Origin: Nymphalis io
Lineage: Eukaryota; Arthropoda; Insecta; Lepidoptera; Nymphalidae
Length of the DNA stretch: 64,000 nt
NCBI RefSeq assembly: GCF_905147045.1
Contig: NC_065888.1
Coordinates: forward strand, 6,267,001 to 6,331,000
Direction of reading: 5' to 3'
Shown here: in pieces, positions 48,303-58,884 of the stretch
Position numbering within the stretch: position 1 is the first letter of the stretch
Layout of the letters: the number at the start of each line of letters is the position of its first letter
Program-made: the position numbers and the translations under genes
The notes under the pieces: model-generated
Seen by the model: only the letters and a program-made list of their open reading frames with translations
What the model was told of the DNA's origin: nothing
Databases searched by the model: none

Positions 48303-48462
48303 TTGCGCCTGAACTCTTTCTGGTCGTGTCGGATTGCCGGCTCATCGGATTATGAGTGTGAGGAAAAAGATATTGTGCATTACAATATGTACTGCGCAGT
48401 TGGCTAATTTCTTGAGATTGGCCGCCATAGCCGAAAGAGGACATCACCATTATCATCATCAG
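48303..48462 (+). repeat. SINE family B, 3' half
   Basis: TTGCGCCTGAACTCTTTCTG, GTCGTGTCGGATTGCCGG, GCGCAGTTGGCTAATTTCTT and GGACATCACCATTATCATCA complete the 3' end of family B, including the CATCAT-like tail. The frames at 48241-48618 overlap this SINE and are not genes. Confidence 0.75.
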
Positions 48463-49688
48463 CAGTTATGCGTACATTTTACTTATTTAAGTTTTACTTT
48501 TTTTTTAGAATTACTATATAATATAGCTCTTACTTCGTTAACGCTGTTTTTGATAATTTGTAGTGATGACCGATTTCACTATTTTAATTTCATTTCTAAG
48601 CACATATTAAATAATTAATATGAAGCCTAGTAAACAAGTTAATATATTGAGTAGTGACATTAAAGCTCACTACACGTTAAGTACAATTTACGTTTACTCA
48701 TAAAAGCTAGTCGAACTGAAATGCAAGCCAACGCGTTTACACTTAAAAGTATTATATAATAAACACCACTTCATAAACTTTCTTTAAAAATCACTACACA
48801 TTATTCGATATAAAGTGTTCGTTGACATAAACGCAATTATTTATTTTCTAAATTATTATAATTGTATGACAAAAACAAATAAATTAAAGTATCAAAATTA
48901 GTACTAAAGATCGTAAGCTGTATTATATGAAGTATAAAACAGTAGGATTTTGTTAGCTCTTTTATCCTTGACTGAATTAATAACTGATGGATTATACATA
49001 AGCTACAATAGCTGCAGGCGCCGCTTCTAAGATCAGTCATTATGATAATAAAATAAAGTAAAATTAGTTTTGTCCATACATGTAACAGTTAAGGAAACAA
49101 ACAATAAACATTTTTAACTTAGACCACTTGAGTATTTATTGTCAATCGGAATGCAGATAATTGCAATAAATTCTTATAGGTATTGCTTGAGTTTTTTAAA
49201 CATTGTATAACTTAGCACATTCATTACTTAAACGTTACAACTTATGGATATCTAAGTTATAATTATTTCAAACGAAACAATAAAAACTGTATTGAATTAA
49301 ATTAAAATATCAATGTCTCTATGAATATAATGATTTGTATTTATTATTACAATTCATAAAAACTGCATTATACTGTATACATTTTATGTACATTTAACTA
49401 AAATAAAACTGCTTATTAAAAAAAAATTCTAAATTTTTAGATACTGAGATTTGCATTGGATAATAATAGCATAAGTAAATATAAAAATATATACATTTAT
49501 CAGAAATATATTATTAATTGTTTAATATTCCTTATATATAATTGAAGGGGGCTTTAAATAGGTATATTTTTTAGTAAAAAGTAAAGTTACCTACTTTAAC
49601 TAATTAATGATAAGTAAGTTTTTATAAAAAATATTCATAAAACAATAGCGTTACCGATGTACACAATATGAAATTTGTTTTTTTTTTA
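48463..49688. other. AT-rich intergenic DNA
   Basis: Nothing recognised. Confidence 0.4.
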
Positions 49689-49925
49689 ATATTTTGGAAT
49701 GAAGACGAGCAATTGTTCTATTTGATGAAATGTGGTCACTTTCACCAATACATGATGCCGTTGTTAGAAGTATAAGCCACTCCTTAAACCGCCAATTTCC
49801 ATGCTAATGGGCCTAAGATGTAATATTCCTAGTGCCTGTAATAAAGCCGACCTACTTATTCTTCATATCGAAATACATCAATACAGAATATTGGTGTATG
49901 GTAGTAGAATAATTGATGAGCGAGT
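49689..49925 (+). repeat. Short interspersed repeat, family A, strongly diverged
   Basis: GAAGACGAGCAATTG, TAGAAGTATAAGCCACTCCT, GTAGTAGAATAATTGATGAG and their spacing follow family A. The 79-codon plus-strand frame here is repeat DNA. Confidence 0.5.
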
Positions 49926-49982
49926 TTTCCTCACCCAGACACTCATATTTCGACGACGAAGATGGGATTCGAAGCGTTTAGA

Positions 49983-50188
49983 GTTTATCCACCGCGCTAT
50001 TTCAACGCTGGTTGATGTGTACTCATGTGGCAGAATTTAATCCGACACATGCATGTTTCCTCGAGAAATTGTCTTTCACCGCGAATCATAAAATGAATTA
50101 TAAACATGAATTAAGCACATGAAAACCGATGTGCTTAGCCAGTTTAGAATCCACAATCTTCAGTTTAAGATTCACCACAGGGCCTATT
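49983..50188 (-). repeat. SINE family C, diverged
   Basis: On the plus strand: CCACCGCGCTATTTCAACGC, CATGTGGCAGAATTTAATCC, ATGAATTAAGCACATGAAAA and a decayed head to 50188. Confidence 0.6.
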
Positions 50189-50666
50189 TAAATAATAAAT
50201 TTGACACCATTTAAAAATAACAAATGTTCTTGCATATGAATGGACAATGACGTAAGCGACTAATTCATGAAATTTAACCATTATTACAAACACATCAAAA
50301 TACACCAAAACTTTATAATAACTGCGCTAAAAACCCGAACAGATCCTACCAATCACGGCACATGTCATACAGCTGTCAACATCAATATATAGACCATAAC
50401 GCTTTATATGATAGAAAAAAACAAAGTTCATTATAATCTCATAGAACAGTAAATTAATGGTATAATGTCTGAATTTAATAGGATTAACTTTAATAGCTGA
50501 AAGATTTATCGTATCTGTCAATGTTTTGTCTATATAGTACTTGATTGATATTATGAGACTACGATAATAGGGGTTTAAGAACCGGTTTCATTGTGATACA
50601 TTTGTTGCTTGTTAATTAATGACTTAATTCCTGTTTAAATGTTATATTGTGTTTTAATTGGATGAA
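50189..50666. other. AT-rich intergenic DNA
   Basis: Nothing recognised. Confidence 0.4.
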
Positions 50667-50756
50667 TTTTGGTATGTTAATATTGACCCAAGTCGATCTA
50701 GGTATAGGTAGGTGGTTTTGGTATGTTAATATTGACCCAAGTCGATCTAGGTATAG
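50667..50756. repeat. Exact 41-bp direct repeat with 8-bp spacer
   Basis: 50667-50707 and 50716-50756 are identical by eye (opening TTTTGGTATGTTAATATTGA), separated by GTAGGTGG. The second copy runs into the LINE relic that follows, so the pair may be tied to that insertion. Confidence 0.9.
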
Positions 50757-50885
50757 CTATAGATGACGGGTCAACCGTCGAGGCATCACTGTCGCAAGCA
50801 ATCCCGTGACGCTTCCAAAGAGAGTCCCACATCTCCCGAATAGTTATTTTATGTGGGGGAAACGCGTAAATTCATTTTAACAGCA
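50757..50885 (+). mobile_element. 3' relic of the R1-like LINE family found at 57-59 kb
   Basis: CGCAAGCAATCCCGTGACGC, GAGTCCCACATCTCCCG and GTGGGGGAAACGCGTAAATT match, in order, the last ~150 bp of the minus-strand element (complement of about 57270-57105: CGCAAGCGATCCCGTGGCTC, GAGCCCCACATACC, GTGGGGGAAACGCGTAATGC). About 60-70 bp in between are missing here. The relic is AT-shifted, hence older. Confidence 0.65.
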
Positions 50886-52049
50886 AAATTAAAGAATAGG
50901 TATGTGTGACGAGCCTTGCCTCTTTATCCGAAACCTTTCCTTGCGGAATTTTGTACCTGGTGTTTATTTTAAGGCTAAGACTAAAAGCTTACCATACAAT
51001 AGGCTATCCTCCTTAAATTTCTCTAGGTCCGTTCAGTTGTCATTTCCAAATGGCTATCAAACCAGTGTGTTCATAATGCCGTCTTACAATTGCGATGTCC
51101 TTATTCGTCGCTGCTAATGATATCTGCAGCGGATCAGATATCGGGCACTAGCAGGGTTCATGAGGTTAAGAACGGTTAATTTTTTAAATTTACAACTCTT
51201 CTGACTGAAAGCCACACTCCAAACTTGTCTGTCTTGTTTCCTTTTGCAAATTGCCATCAATGATGTTACGGTCCCACGAACAATCAAAAGACCGTACCCC
51301 CAAATAAGGAGTTTAAATGAAGCTACTAGTTCTTTAATGTCCTTCCTAAACTCATTAAACCAATTTTAAAAATCTAAATTATTGAAAAGTAACGAGACGA
51401 GTCGATTTAGTTGCTTGAGCGTATATCACTTTCAGATTCAATTAGTTACATCAGTAAGTTCCTGGTATATTGAATAATACGGAAAATCATCAAGCTTACA
51501 CTTTTATTTGACTATAATCACTGTGATATCACCACTTAATCGATCTCTATAATATTGCTATAGCGTACGTACGTTAGTTCGTTCCGCATTAAAAAAATTA
51601 GTTTTTTTTTCCTTGAAACAATTTATTGATATTGCTTACTAAAAATATAAGCTTTATACGCCAAATGATAATAGCAATCGGTTTTCGACTTCTTAAAGGA
51701 TAACATACATAAATGCTAAATTATATGTAAAGACAAAATTAAGTCAACAACATAATCGTTGAAATATTACCAAGGAATAAGTATTGTACTTTAACAAGGT
51801 ATTCGCTAAATAAAGTTAGGGAGTGGCGACTGTCGTAATGATTGTATGTGAAATTTATGTTTTTCTTAAATTTAAATTGTTGTTGCATTTTTTATGATAT
51901 TATTAAAGTAGTTATGCATTATTGTTTATCATTGATATCTTGATAATTATATTTTAATTTAGCTTAGATATTTAAGGATCTGTAAATTTCGCAATTTCGA
52001 AGTTTTTTAACTTAAAGGCCTCATCCTCCCAAAGTCCTTCTCATTTCTT
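50886..52049. other. AT-rich DNA with a moderately complex segment 50900-51310
   Basis: A 71-codon plus-strand frame (50902-51117) has no recognisable domain. ATCTGCAGCGGATCAGATAT near 51121 holds a small inverted repeat (GATATC/GATATC-like). No gene supported. Confidence 0.35.
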
Positions 52050-52275
52050 AAGGAATAATTATGGGGTAAGCCCCATAACGCTACTCCAGTACAGATTGGT
52101 GCATATAATTTGTCAAAATTTCATCCGACACCTTCAGGTTTCCTTAAATTGTTTTCATACGCATCGGGTGAATTTTAAACAAAATTCAAATGAAGCACAA
52201 CAATACTCAATTGTGCTTAACTAAATTTGAACCCACTTCCCTTGGTCACGCGCACCTTCCACTACGCCATTTCGG
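52050..52275 (-). repeat. SINE family C, strongly diverged
   Basis: The plus strand shows ACGCTACTCCAGTACAGATT, AAATTTCATCCGACACCTTC, GTGCTTAACTAAATTTGAAC and CACTACGCCATTTCGG, in the order of family C read leftwards. Confidence 0.5.
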
Positions 52276-52914
52276 TTTATATACAGAAATTAATTAAGAT
52301 CAATAGTAACTACTAAGTTTCTTGTCTTACGTTATTATCAGTAATTATAGTGTTGCCAATTACAATTACTAATAATTTATAATTCTATTTAAAAAGGGCG
52401 CGCAGGTGAAATATGAACTAGTCCAATAAAATTATAAAACAGAAATTTGCCTCATTATTTAAAAAATAAATAATCGATACGAATATTAATAATTCATCCG
52501 TTTTAACAATAACACATGTTATTGCTGTAGTATTATTAAAGATTGCGTATCGACATATTGATCTCGATAAAATCGCCAACACTAGTACAGCTTACATTAA
52601 TGTTGTAAAAAAGGAGAAATGAAAAAGTATTCCAATTAACGTTACTAGCGCCCGCGCATCCGCTGAGCCTTAATGATCAGCCTGACAAAATCTTGTTCTT
52701 GCCTCACATTGGTAATAAAAGTGGACCAAGTGAAAGAAAACCGGCGATAACCAGTTTAATACCCTATAATCAATAGCCAACCAATACATTTCTTTTAATG
52801 TAATTTAATGTATATTATTATTATTCTTAAAAATATTTTTCTCACATTCTCGTTTATATTATTAACTTGCATCTCATATTGCTGTCTCAATATTCCATAC
52901 AGGTTGGCGAAATG
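52276..52914. other. AT-rich DNA with a GC-richer patch at 52640-52740
   Basis: The patch (GCGCCCGCGCATCCGCTGAG) carries no recognised repeat. No gene supported. Confidence 0.35.
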
Positions 52915-53030
52915 TATACGGCCAATGTGCCGCAAACATTAGCTCACTCACCTTTATAACTGCAACACAGCAATAGGAAGTATTGATGATTGTCAGTGAA
53001 AATTACAGTTATGTGTGCACAGAGCCCAGT
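52915..53030 (+). repeat. Short interspersed repeat, family A fragment
   Basis: AATGTGCCGCAAACATTAGC, CTCACTCACCTTTATAACTG and TGTGCACAGAGCCCAGTA mark a diverged copy with an internal deletion. Confidence 0.5.
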
Positions 53031-53111
53031 ACGAGTAAAAAGCAAGATACAAAATTTTATATTTAACGTTAGAATTATTTAAGGTATCGCTGTGTCTAGT
53101 GCGAGTATGTT

Positions 53112-53318
53112 GTAACAGTAACAGCCTGTGAATGTCCCACTGCTGGGCTAAGACCTCCTCTCCCTTTTTGAGGAGAAGGTTTGGAGCTTATTCTACCACG
53201 CTGCTCCAATGCGGATTAGTAGAATACAGAAAACTTCAATGAAATTAGACACATGTCAGACGCAGGTTTCCTCACGTTTTCCTTCACCGTCAAGCACGAG
53301 ATGATTTATAAACTAAAA
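53112..53318 (-). repeat. SINE family C, 3' two thirds
   Basis: The plus strand shows GTAACAGCCTGTGAATGTCC, CTTTTTGAGGAGAAGGTTTG, CCACGCTGCTCCAATGCGG and CCGTCAAGCACGAGATG. The tRNA-like head is missing. Confidence 0.75.
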
Positions 53319-53361
53319 TATTAATTATAAAATTATTATGAGTTTATTGTATGGAATAAAA

Positions 53362-53423
53362 ACAGCAACGTCTAGTGACAATAGTCAGAATGTCACACAA
53401 ATCTCAGTTAACATCAACGTTAT
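53362..53423 (-). repeat. Repeat family F, copy 2
   Basis: On the minus strand it reads AACGTTGATGTTAACTGAGA and ATTGTCACTAGACGTTGC, matching 44550-44612. Confidence 0.5.
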
Positions 53424-55351
53424 CGGATAAGTAAAAAACTCGTACTAGGAACACAATAGAATGTCAGATAAACGTGTCGTAAAAACGCAATAAGTTCATC
53501 ACTCACACCGAACCACTTTCCGCTGGCTTCATGAAGTACCGTTACAGTAACTGGAAGATCTGGTTGCTTGTACTGTTCTTATAATTGCAGTTAATGCGGT
53601 ATCGAGCTATTCGCGACTACACTACATTCTAAAAACAACGATGCAACTTCACTAAAAAATTTATTGTTTTTGTCAATTTCTTTAATAATGATTACGAAAA
53701 TGATAATTTTAAAATATTCCATCATGTCTATTTGACTCGTAATAAAATTAATGTCCTAATAAAGATTTTAGGTGCTAAATGATAAATATAATTTAACTTA
53801 TATTATTAGTAATTTCTTATACACTAATATCATTTTTATTTGTAACATAGACAGACACCCGTAACCTCCAGGTTTCGTTATATTCTATACTTTTTAACTT
53901 AATTCGTAGTTCCTTAACAGTTATCACAGTATTATTTAAATTATATATATTAAAAATATCTTGAATCAATAAAAAAAAAACAAAACAGGATATCTTCGAG
54001 TAAAAAAACAATTGAATAAATCTTTATATAAAATTTTATATCATGTATCGAACAATGTGTTTTTCTAATCAATTATGTAATGATTATGTTAAATTAATTG
54101 CAAAATCATAACCCAATAACTTGTCACTTAGATGCAGGAAATAATAATTTTCTTGAACATTATTAATACATTGCTAATGAATTATTATCATCTAATGAGT
54201 ATAGAAAAAAAATATACACGAGCCGTATTTATTATAATTAACCGATGTAGTATTTATTTATGTAGCACCAGTTGAATTGTTTTGTAAACAATAAATTTAT
54301 TTAAACACTTGTCTTAAAATAAATTTCTTCAAATGTCTCAAAAAATTTTTAATCTCTGTATAAAAATAATTTAGCATTTTACTAAGCCCAAAAACTGCGT
54401 GCAAAATTTCAGCCAATTACGATTATTTTAAACTGCTTTTATATTCAGTCCCAAGATGATCCAAGCCTGCTAACGGATGAAATTAATTACAAGCTGTATA
54501 AACGTATTACGTAGAATTATTTATAAGATAATAATTTGGCCATAATCAGTAAATATTTTTGAAATAAGTATAAATGACTTTTGTTTTATGAAAATTTGCG
54601 AATGACGAATAATTCCAAGCAAGTTGACTTATCTACTTCCTCCACTTTTCAATTAAATATTTATTTAAAAATATAAATTTATGTGTGTTTTTTATTATTA
54701 TCATTATAAAAATTGATTAAATATTTATTCAATTTAATGGGGTTTTATTTAAATTTATCATAAAAATTGCAATAACATTTGCAGTATATCCTTTAGTAGT
54801 AATTCTAGCAGGACACAGGTGTTCTCAACCGTGGGAAGCGTACCTTGATCTTGAACTACGATTCTTTCTTTTTATATCAATTCTATACTCCCTTGCATGT
54901 GGGAGAGACTTTCATTGCTAATAAACAATATACTCGGACGGGCAATCGAACGCATCATTCGCATTGCGATGTTCCCATTTAATGGAAGCGGCATTGTATT
55001 TATGTTGGTAACTTCTGGTTTATTGATATTGACTATTCTATGGAAAATTGCTTTTTTAATCTGAAAAAATGTTCATAAATATAAAGACGAACGACAATTT
55101 AAAATATATACCTTTCGTGCTATGCTCATAAAATAGGAAATTTGTGTACTAGAATTAAAAGCGCAGCTTTGGATCTGTGGTATTATATTCTAGAGTGCAG
55201 CTGTAGATACTAATATACAAGAAAAAAGGACTTGACAATGTCGTCCAAACATTGAATCATGTATTTACTTTTCTATTGTTGTGATAATAAAAATAATTAC
55301 TAATATTGATGTCGGTCTCGGCTACCAGTTGTCGTTGCCATCCAAGCATAG
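53424..55351. other. AT-rich intergenic DNA
   Basis: Nothing recognised. The frame 53817-54011 is AT-biased and featureless. Confidence 0.4.
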
Positions 55352-55416
55352 AGTGACAGCCTGTACATCTCAAGGCAGGCAAAGGCCTCCTCTCCTTTTG
55401 AGAAGGAAGGAAGGTG
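55352..55416 (-). repeat. SINE family C tail fragment
   Basis: GTGACAGCCTGTACATCTCA and GGCCTCCTCTCCTTTTGAGA match the family C 3' end in complement. Confidence 0.5.
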
Positions 55417-55569
55417 AAAAATTATAAATAAATATATAAGAATTTAAAATTTTAAAAATACAGAAATACGTCACTATTAAAAAAATTAAATAGCTTATTA
55501 TAACATATAATAATTTTCATACCTCTTAAGAACGTTCAGTCAGTCTGTTACCCATCTATTTTTATTTTT

Positions 55570-55605
55570 ATATAAGCTGTTGCCCGCGACTTCGCTCACG
55601 CTAAA
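55570..55605 (+). repeat. Interspersed repeat fragment, family D
   Basis: TAAGCTGTTGCCCGCGACTT followed by CGCTCACGC is the clearest copy of the family D signature here. Confidence 0.5.
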
Positions 55606-56443
55606 TATAAGAAAACAGTAAATGATTGTTTGGAAATCTATGATTTTAAAGTAAGGCATGAAATGTCATTCTGATTAGAAAGAAGTAAGGTTAAGGGTTT
55701 ATTTTTTATTTTTATGAAATGCTAAGCTTATTATAATACCTTTATAATTTAAATAAAGTGACAATAAAAAAACTAAAAATTTAAATATAAAGAAGCTTTG
55801 TAATATTTAGTTTTTTTTTTAATATTAAAGATACAAGATTATTAAAGTAATTAAGATTATTTAATCTCGGTATAAAATTATGAACAAACCCCAAAAAATA
55901 ATAATTATAATTTATGTATCAAAGTATTTTTTTCACAAATCTTCGCAATTTCTAGCGTGTATGTGTGTGTGTATTGTCTGTATGTTTGTATGTATGTATT
56001 TACATATATCCCATATCCCATGAAACCAAGGCTCACGAGCTCAAATCAGTACAAGCCGTACTAATTTTCAACGACTACTCCTATCAATAGAAGCATACAA
56101 TTGAACGTGAAAAATGTAAAATAATAATAATATAATTGTTATTATTGTTTATTTTACTCTTTTTTATATTGTTCAAATGATAATTTAAATTATTAATTCG
56201 CAACTAACTGAATACTATCTAAAGATTATTAATACTTCCATTAAACACCACATTGAAACCTGCTGTTTGCAATTATTTTAAGTCTTCTAAACATGGAATG
56301 TTTTCATGGAATATTTGCATAAGAAAAACAAATAAAATTAACACACCTTTTCTATACTTACATAAAAAATATATTAAAATGCATTGAGGTCTTAATAAAC
56401 ATAAAAAGAATAAGGATTATGAATTATTGCAATTGATATATAT
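55606..56443. other. AT-rich intergenic DNA
   Basis: It contains a GT-rich tract with (TATG)n-like text at about 55961-56000. No gene supported. Confidence 0.4.
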
Positions 56444-56621
56444 ACAGTAACAGTAACAGCCTGTTAATGTCCCACTGCTGGTGAATGGTCTTCACCGTCA
56501 AGCACGAGATGAATTACAAACACAAATTAAGCACTTGAATATTCAGTGGTGCTTGACCGGGTTTGAACCCACGATCAGCGGTTAAGACTCACACATTCTA
56601 ACCACTAGGCCATCTCGACTT
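56444..56621 (-). repeat. SINE family C with internal deletion
   Basis: The 3' tail (CAGTAACAGCCTGTTAATGT on the plus strand) passes directly into the CTTCACCGTCAAGCACGAG block and then the complete tRNA-like head with CGGGTTTGAACCCACG. About 120-140 bp of the middle is deleted. Confidence 0.75.
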
Positions 56622-56796
56622 GTTGAATGATATATATTACAAAAACAAATTTTAATATTTTTTATTAGGTTAAATATGATTTTAATAACTTCCGTATCGA
56701 TGAAGGTGAAAAACGCGCATTTGTATATTTAAAACGTGCCAACAGCCTACGCATCAATCTAACCATTCGACACAATGCGTATCAATGATGAGACTT

Positions 56797-56885
56797 AAGC
56801 GTGGTGGAATAAGCTCCAAAACCTTCTCCTCAAAAGGGAGAGGAGGCCATAGCCCAGCAGTGGGACATTAACAGGCTGTTACTAT
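56797..56885 (+). repeat. SINE family C 3' end
   Basis: AGCGTGGTGGAATAAGCTCC, CTCAAAAGGGAGAGGAGG and CCCAGCAGTGGGACATTAAC are the last 90 bp of family C, opposite in orientation to the copy at 56444. Confidence 0.7.
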
Positions 56886-56907
56886 ACTACTATATATATA
56901 TAAGACT

Positions 56908-57077
56908 TTGCATAAAATATTTTACACTGAATATTACAAAAAGCTGAAGTATTCGCTTGAACACGCTAATCACAGGATTTCACAGGTTGATTTGAGAAAA
57001 ACTTTTACATTTGATAACCTATTTATTGGAGAAAGATTGATGATGAAATCTAAGCCAATTTTGGCTACAGTAAGAAG
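56908..57077 (+). other. Exon-like open frame interrupted by the LINE insertion
   Basis: A plus-strand frame from ATG 56908 reads FTFDNLFIGERLMM and KPILATVR up to the LINE poly(A) junction. If the LINE and one copy of the target duplication are mentally removed, the frame stays open for about 22 further codons past 59511. Possible splice-like signals are present: acceptor-type CACAG at 56971-56975 and 56981-56985, and a donor-type GTAAGA at 57070-57075. I do not recognise the protein. It may be a small exon, an old gene remnant or chance, and AT-rich codon use does not help decide. Confidence 0.25.
57067..57077. repeat. Target-site duplication, left copy
   Basis: ACAGTAAGAAG directly precedes the T-run (the complement of the element's poly(A) tail) and matches 59501-59511 with one substitution. 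Confidence 0.7.
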
Positions 57078-58116
57078 TTTTTTTTTTTTTTTTTTACGCT
57101 GGAAAAACGCATTACGCGTTTCCCCCACGGGAACAGTGGGGGGGTATGTGGGGCTCGCCGATGTCCGAGGCGCCGAGTGCGCCACGCACAACGGAATACC
57201 CACTAAAAAACTAGCGGTACCCTTTCCGTCATAACGAGGAGAGCCACGGGATCGCTTGCGCATGCTACCGCGACGCTCTGACGGGTGGCCTGCGTATGCA
57301 GGTCTCCATTCTCTATGGGGATTACCAGGGTACTGAGAACCCCCTAGCCGCTCCGCGGCCTCCTTATGCGACATTACATTTTCACAGAAGGAGACCATTT
57401 CCGACCAACACTCATCGCTTCCGAGCATCGCGTTGATGATGCTCGGCAAGGAGAGGTCTCCACCGACAACTGCCGCCAGAGAAAGCCTCTGGCACCCCCA
57501 CGCGGCACACTCCGTCAGGGTGTGTTGCGCCGTGTCGGTTGGCGCACCACACTCGTGGCAGGAAGGTGACATTTCCCGCCGTGGTATCGTGTGCAGGTAC
57601 TTACCGAAGCAGCCGTGCCCGGTAAGTACCTGCGTTAACCTAAACGAGAGCGTGCCTCGTTTTCTTTTGACCCAGCGATTTAAGTGGGGACGTACCGCCT
57701 CCACTGTCGCCAGGCCCGCTGTGGGGGACCTCAGATCTTCCTCCCATCGGGCTATCAGGGCTTGCTGGGATAGAGCCCTGATCCGCCCGACATCCGCCGA
57801 CCCTGGACGGTCGCCGCGGTCTCTCGCCTCGGCCCGGAAGCGGTACACCTCTGTGAGCACCTCCGCCTGGAGTTCCGATACCCTCTTATCGCTCTTACCG
57901 CTATGACCCTCTGCGGCCTCCGTAGGAGGGCCCGGTTGTGAGCAGTGAGTGCATCGACCCATATCGGGGCACCGTACAGTGCCATCGACCTCACTACGCC
58001 AGCATAGAGGCGCCGACATAGCGATCCCGGTCCTCCACGTTGGGTAGGAGGCGACCCAAGGCGGCATCTGTGTTGATGAGCTTCGGGCCGAGTTGCACGA
58101 AGTGCTGTCTGAAGCT
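57078..58116 (-). pseudogene. LINE ORF2: C-terminal region with CCHC knuckle, and 3' UTR
   Basis: After the TGA the text passes to a third frame around 58030 (LYAGVVRSMALYGAPIWVDA, typical of the RT connection region), then near 57890 to a further frame reading ELQAEVLTEVYRFRAEARDR and RWVKRKRGTLSFRLTQVLTG. It ends with the knuckle CHECGAPTDTAQHTLTEC at 57507-57560, a CX2C...HX4C nucleic-acid-binding motif at the place where R1-clade elements carry it. Text lost between the last two frames suggests a deletion. From about 57350 leftwards I see the 3' untranslated region with a GTGGGGGAAACGCGTAATGC block just before the poly(A). Open frames on the opposite strand here are shadows. Confidence 0.8.
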
Positions 58117-58884
58117 TCATCGCCCGTCCAGGATCAAGCCCAGATACTTCATCTGGGCCTGCACCTTGATCACCGTCCCGTGGACGGTGATACTCGCCCC
58201 CCGAGGGGGGCCTCTCCGTGGACCGTGGAAGAGGAGAGCCTCCGTTTTGGATATAGAGACTCTCAGGCCCAGCATTTCCATTCGGTCCACGGTCAAAGTT
58301 GTTCCAACTTCGGCCAGGCGGGCCGCCTCCCCAAAGTCCCGCCCCGTCGCGGTAATGAGGGTGTCGTCCGCGTAACAGAACACCCTCATACCGGGAAGAA
58401 CGGGTGCCTTCAGAAGCCAATCAAAACCGACGTTCCATAGAATTGGGCCGAAGACCGACCCCTGTGGAACGCCGCAGCCTACCCGACGCCGGACCAACTT
58501 CCCGTCGCCTCCTGCCCATACGACCTCCCTGTCCTGGAGGTACGCCTCCAACAGTCTCCTCAGATAGATTGGCACCCCTTGGTATCGGAGTGCCTCCCTG
58601 ATCGTCTCGAATGGGAGACTGTTAAAGGCGTTTGCAACGTCTAACGACACCGCCAGGACCACTTGCCCCTGGGCCACTGCTTCCGTGGTCCGAGTCTTCA
58701 GGGCGTTCAAGGCGTCGATCGTTGAACGGCCCGCCCTGAACCCGAACTGAGCCTCCGAGAGACCCGGACCGGCCTCGTCGAGGTGTTGAATGAGACGAGC
58801 TGGCAGCACTATCGGCCTATATGCCGAAGAGGAGCCCGGTGCCCTTGCTTCCAAGGCTTCGGAAACTGCCCGCTGCGCAGACAT
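58117..58884 (-). pseudogene. LINE ORF2: reverse transcriptase core
   Basis: Frame two holds the RT fingers and palm: SSAYRPIVLP, FGFRAGRSTIDAL, a catalytic-aspartate region VSLDVANAFNSLPF, the template-grip motif PQGSVFGPILWN (58445-58468 region) and the catalytic YADDT (YADD codons 58363-58374). The thumb-proximal KYLGLILDGR follows. All catalytic aspartates are intact. The frame is then closed by a TGA at 58117-58119, although translation past it still reads like RT text (SFRQHFVQLGPKL), so this is a nonsense change rather than the true end. The ORF is joined upstream and downstream to other frames by indels. Confidence 0.88.

Noticed and set aside
50902..51117. 71-codon plus-strand frame following the LINE relic
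   Set aside because: No domain, no start context and no splice or promoter signal that I could support.
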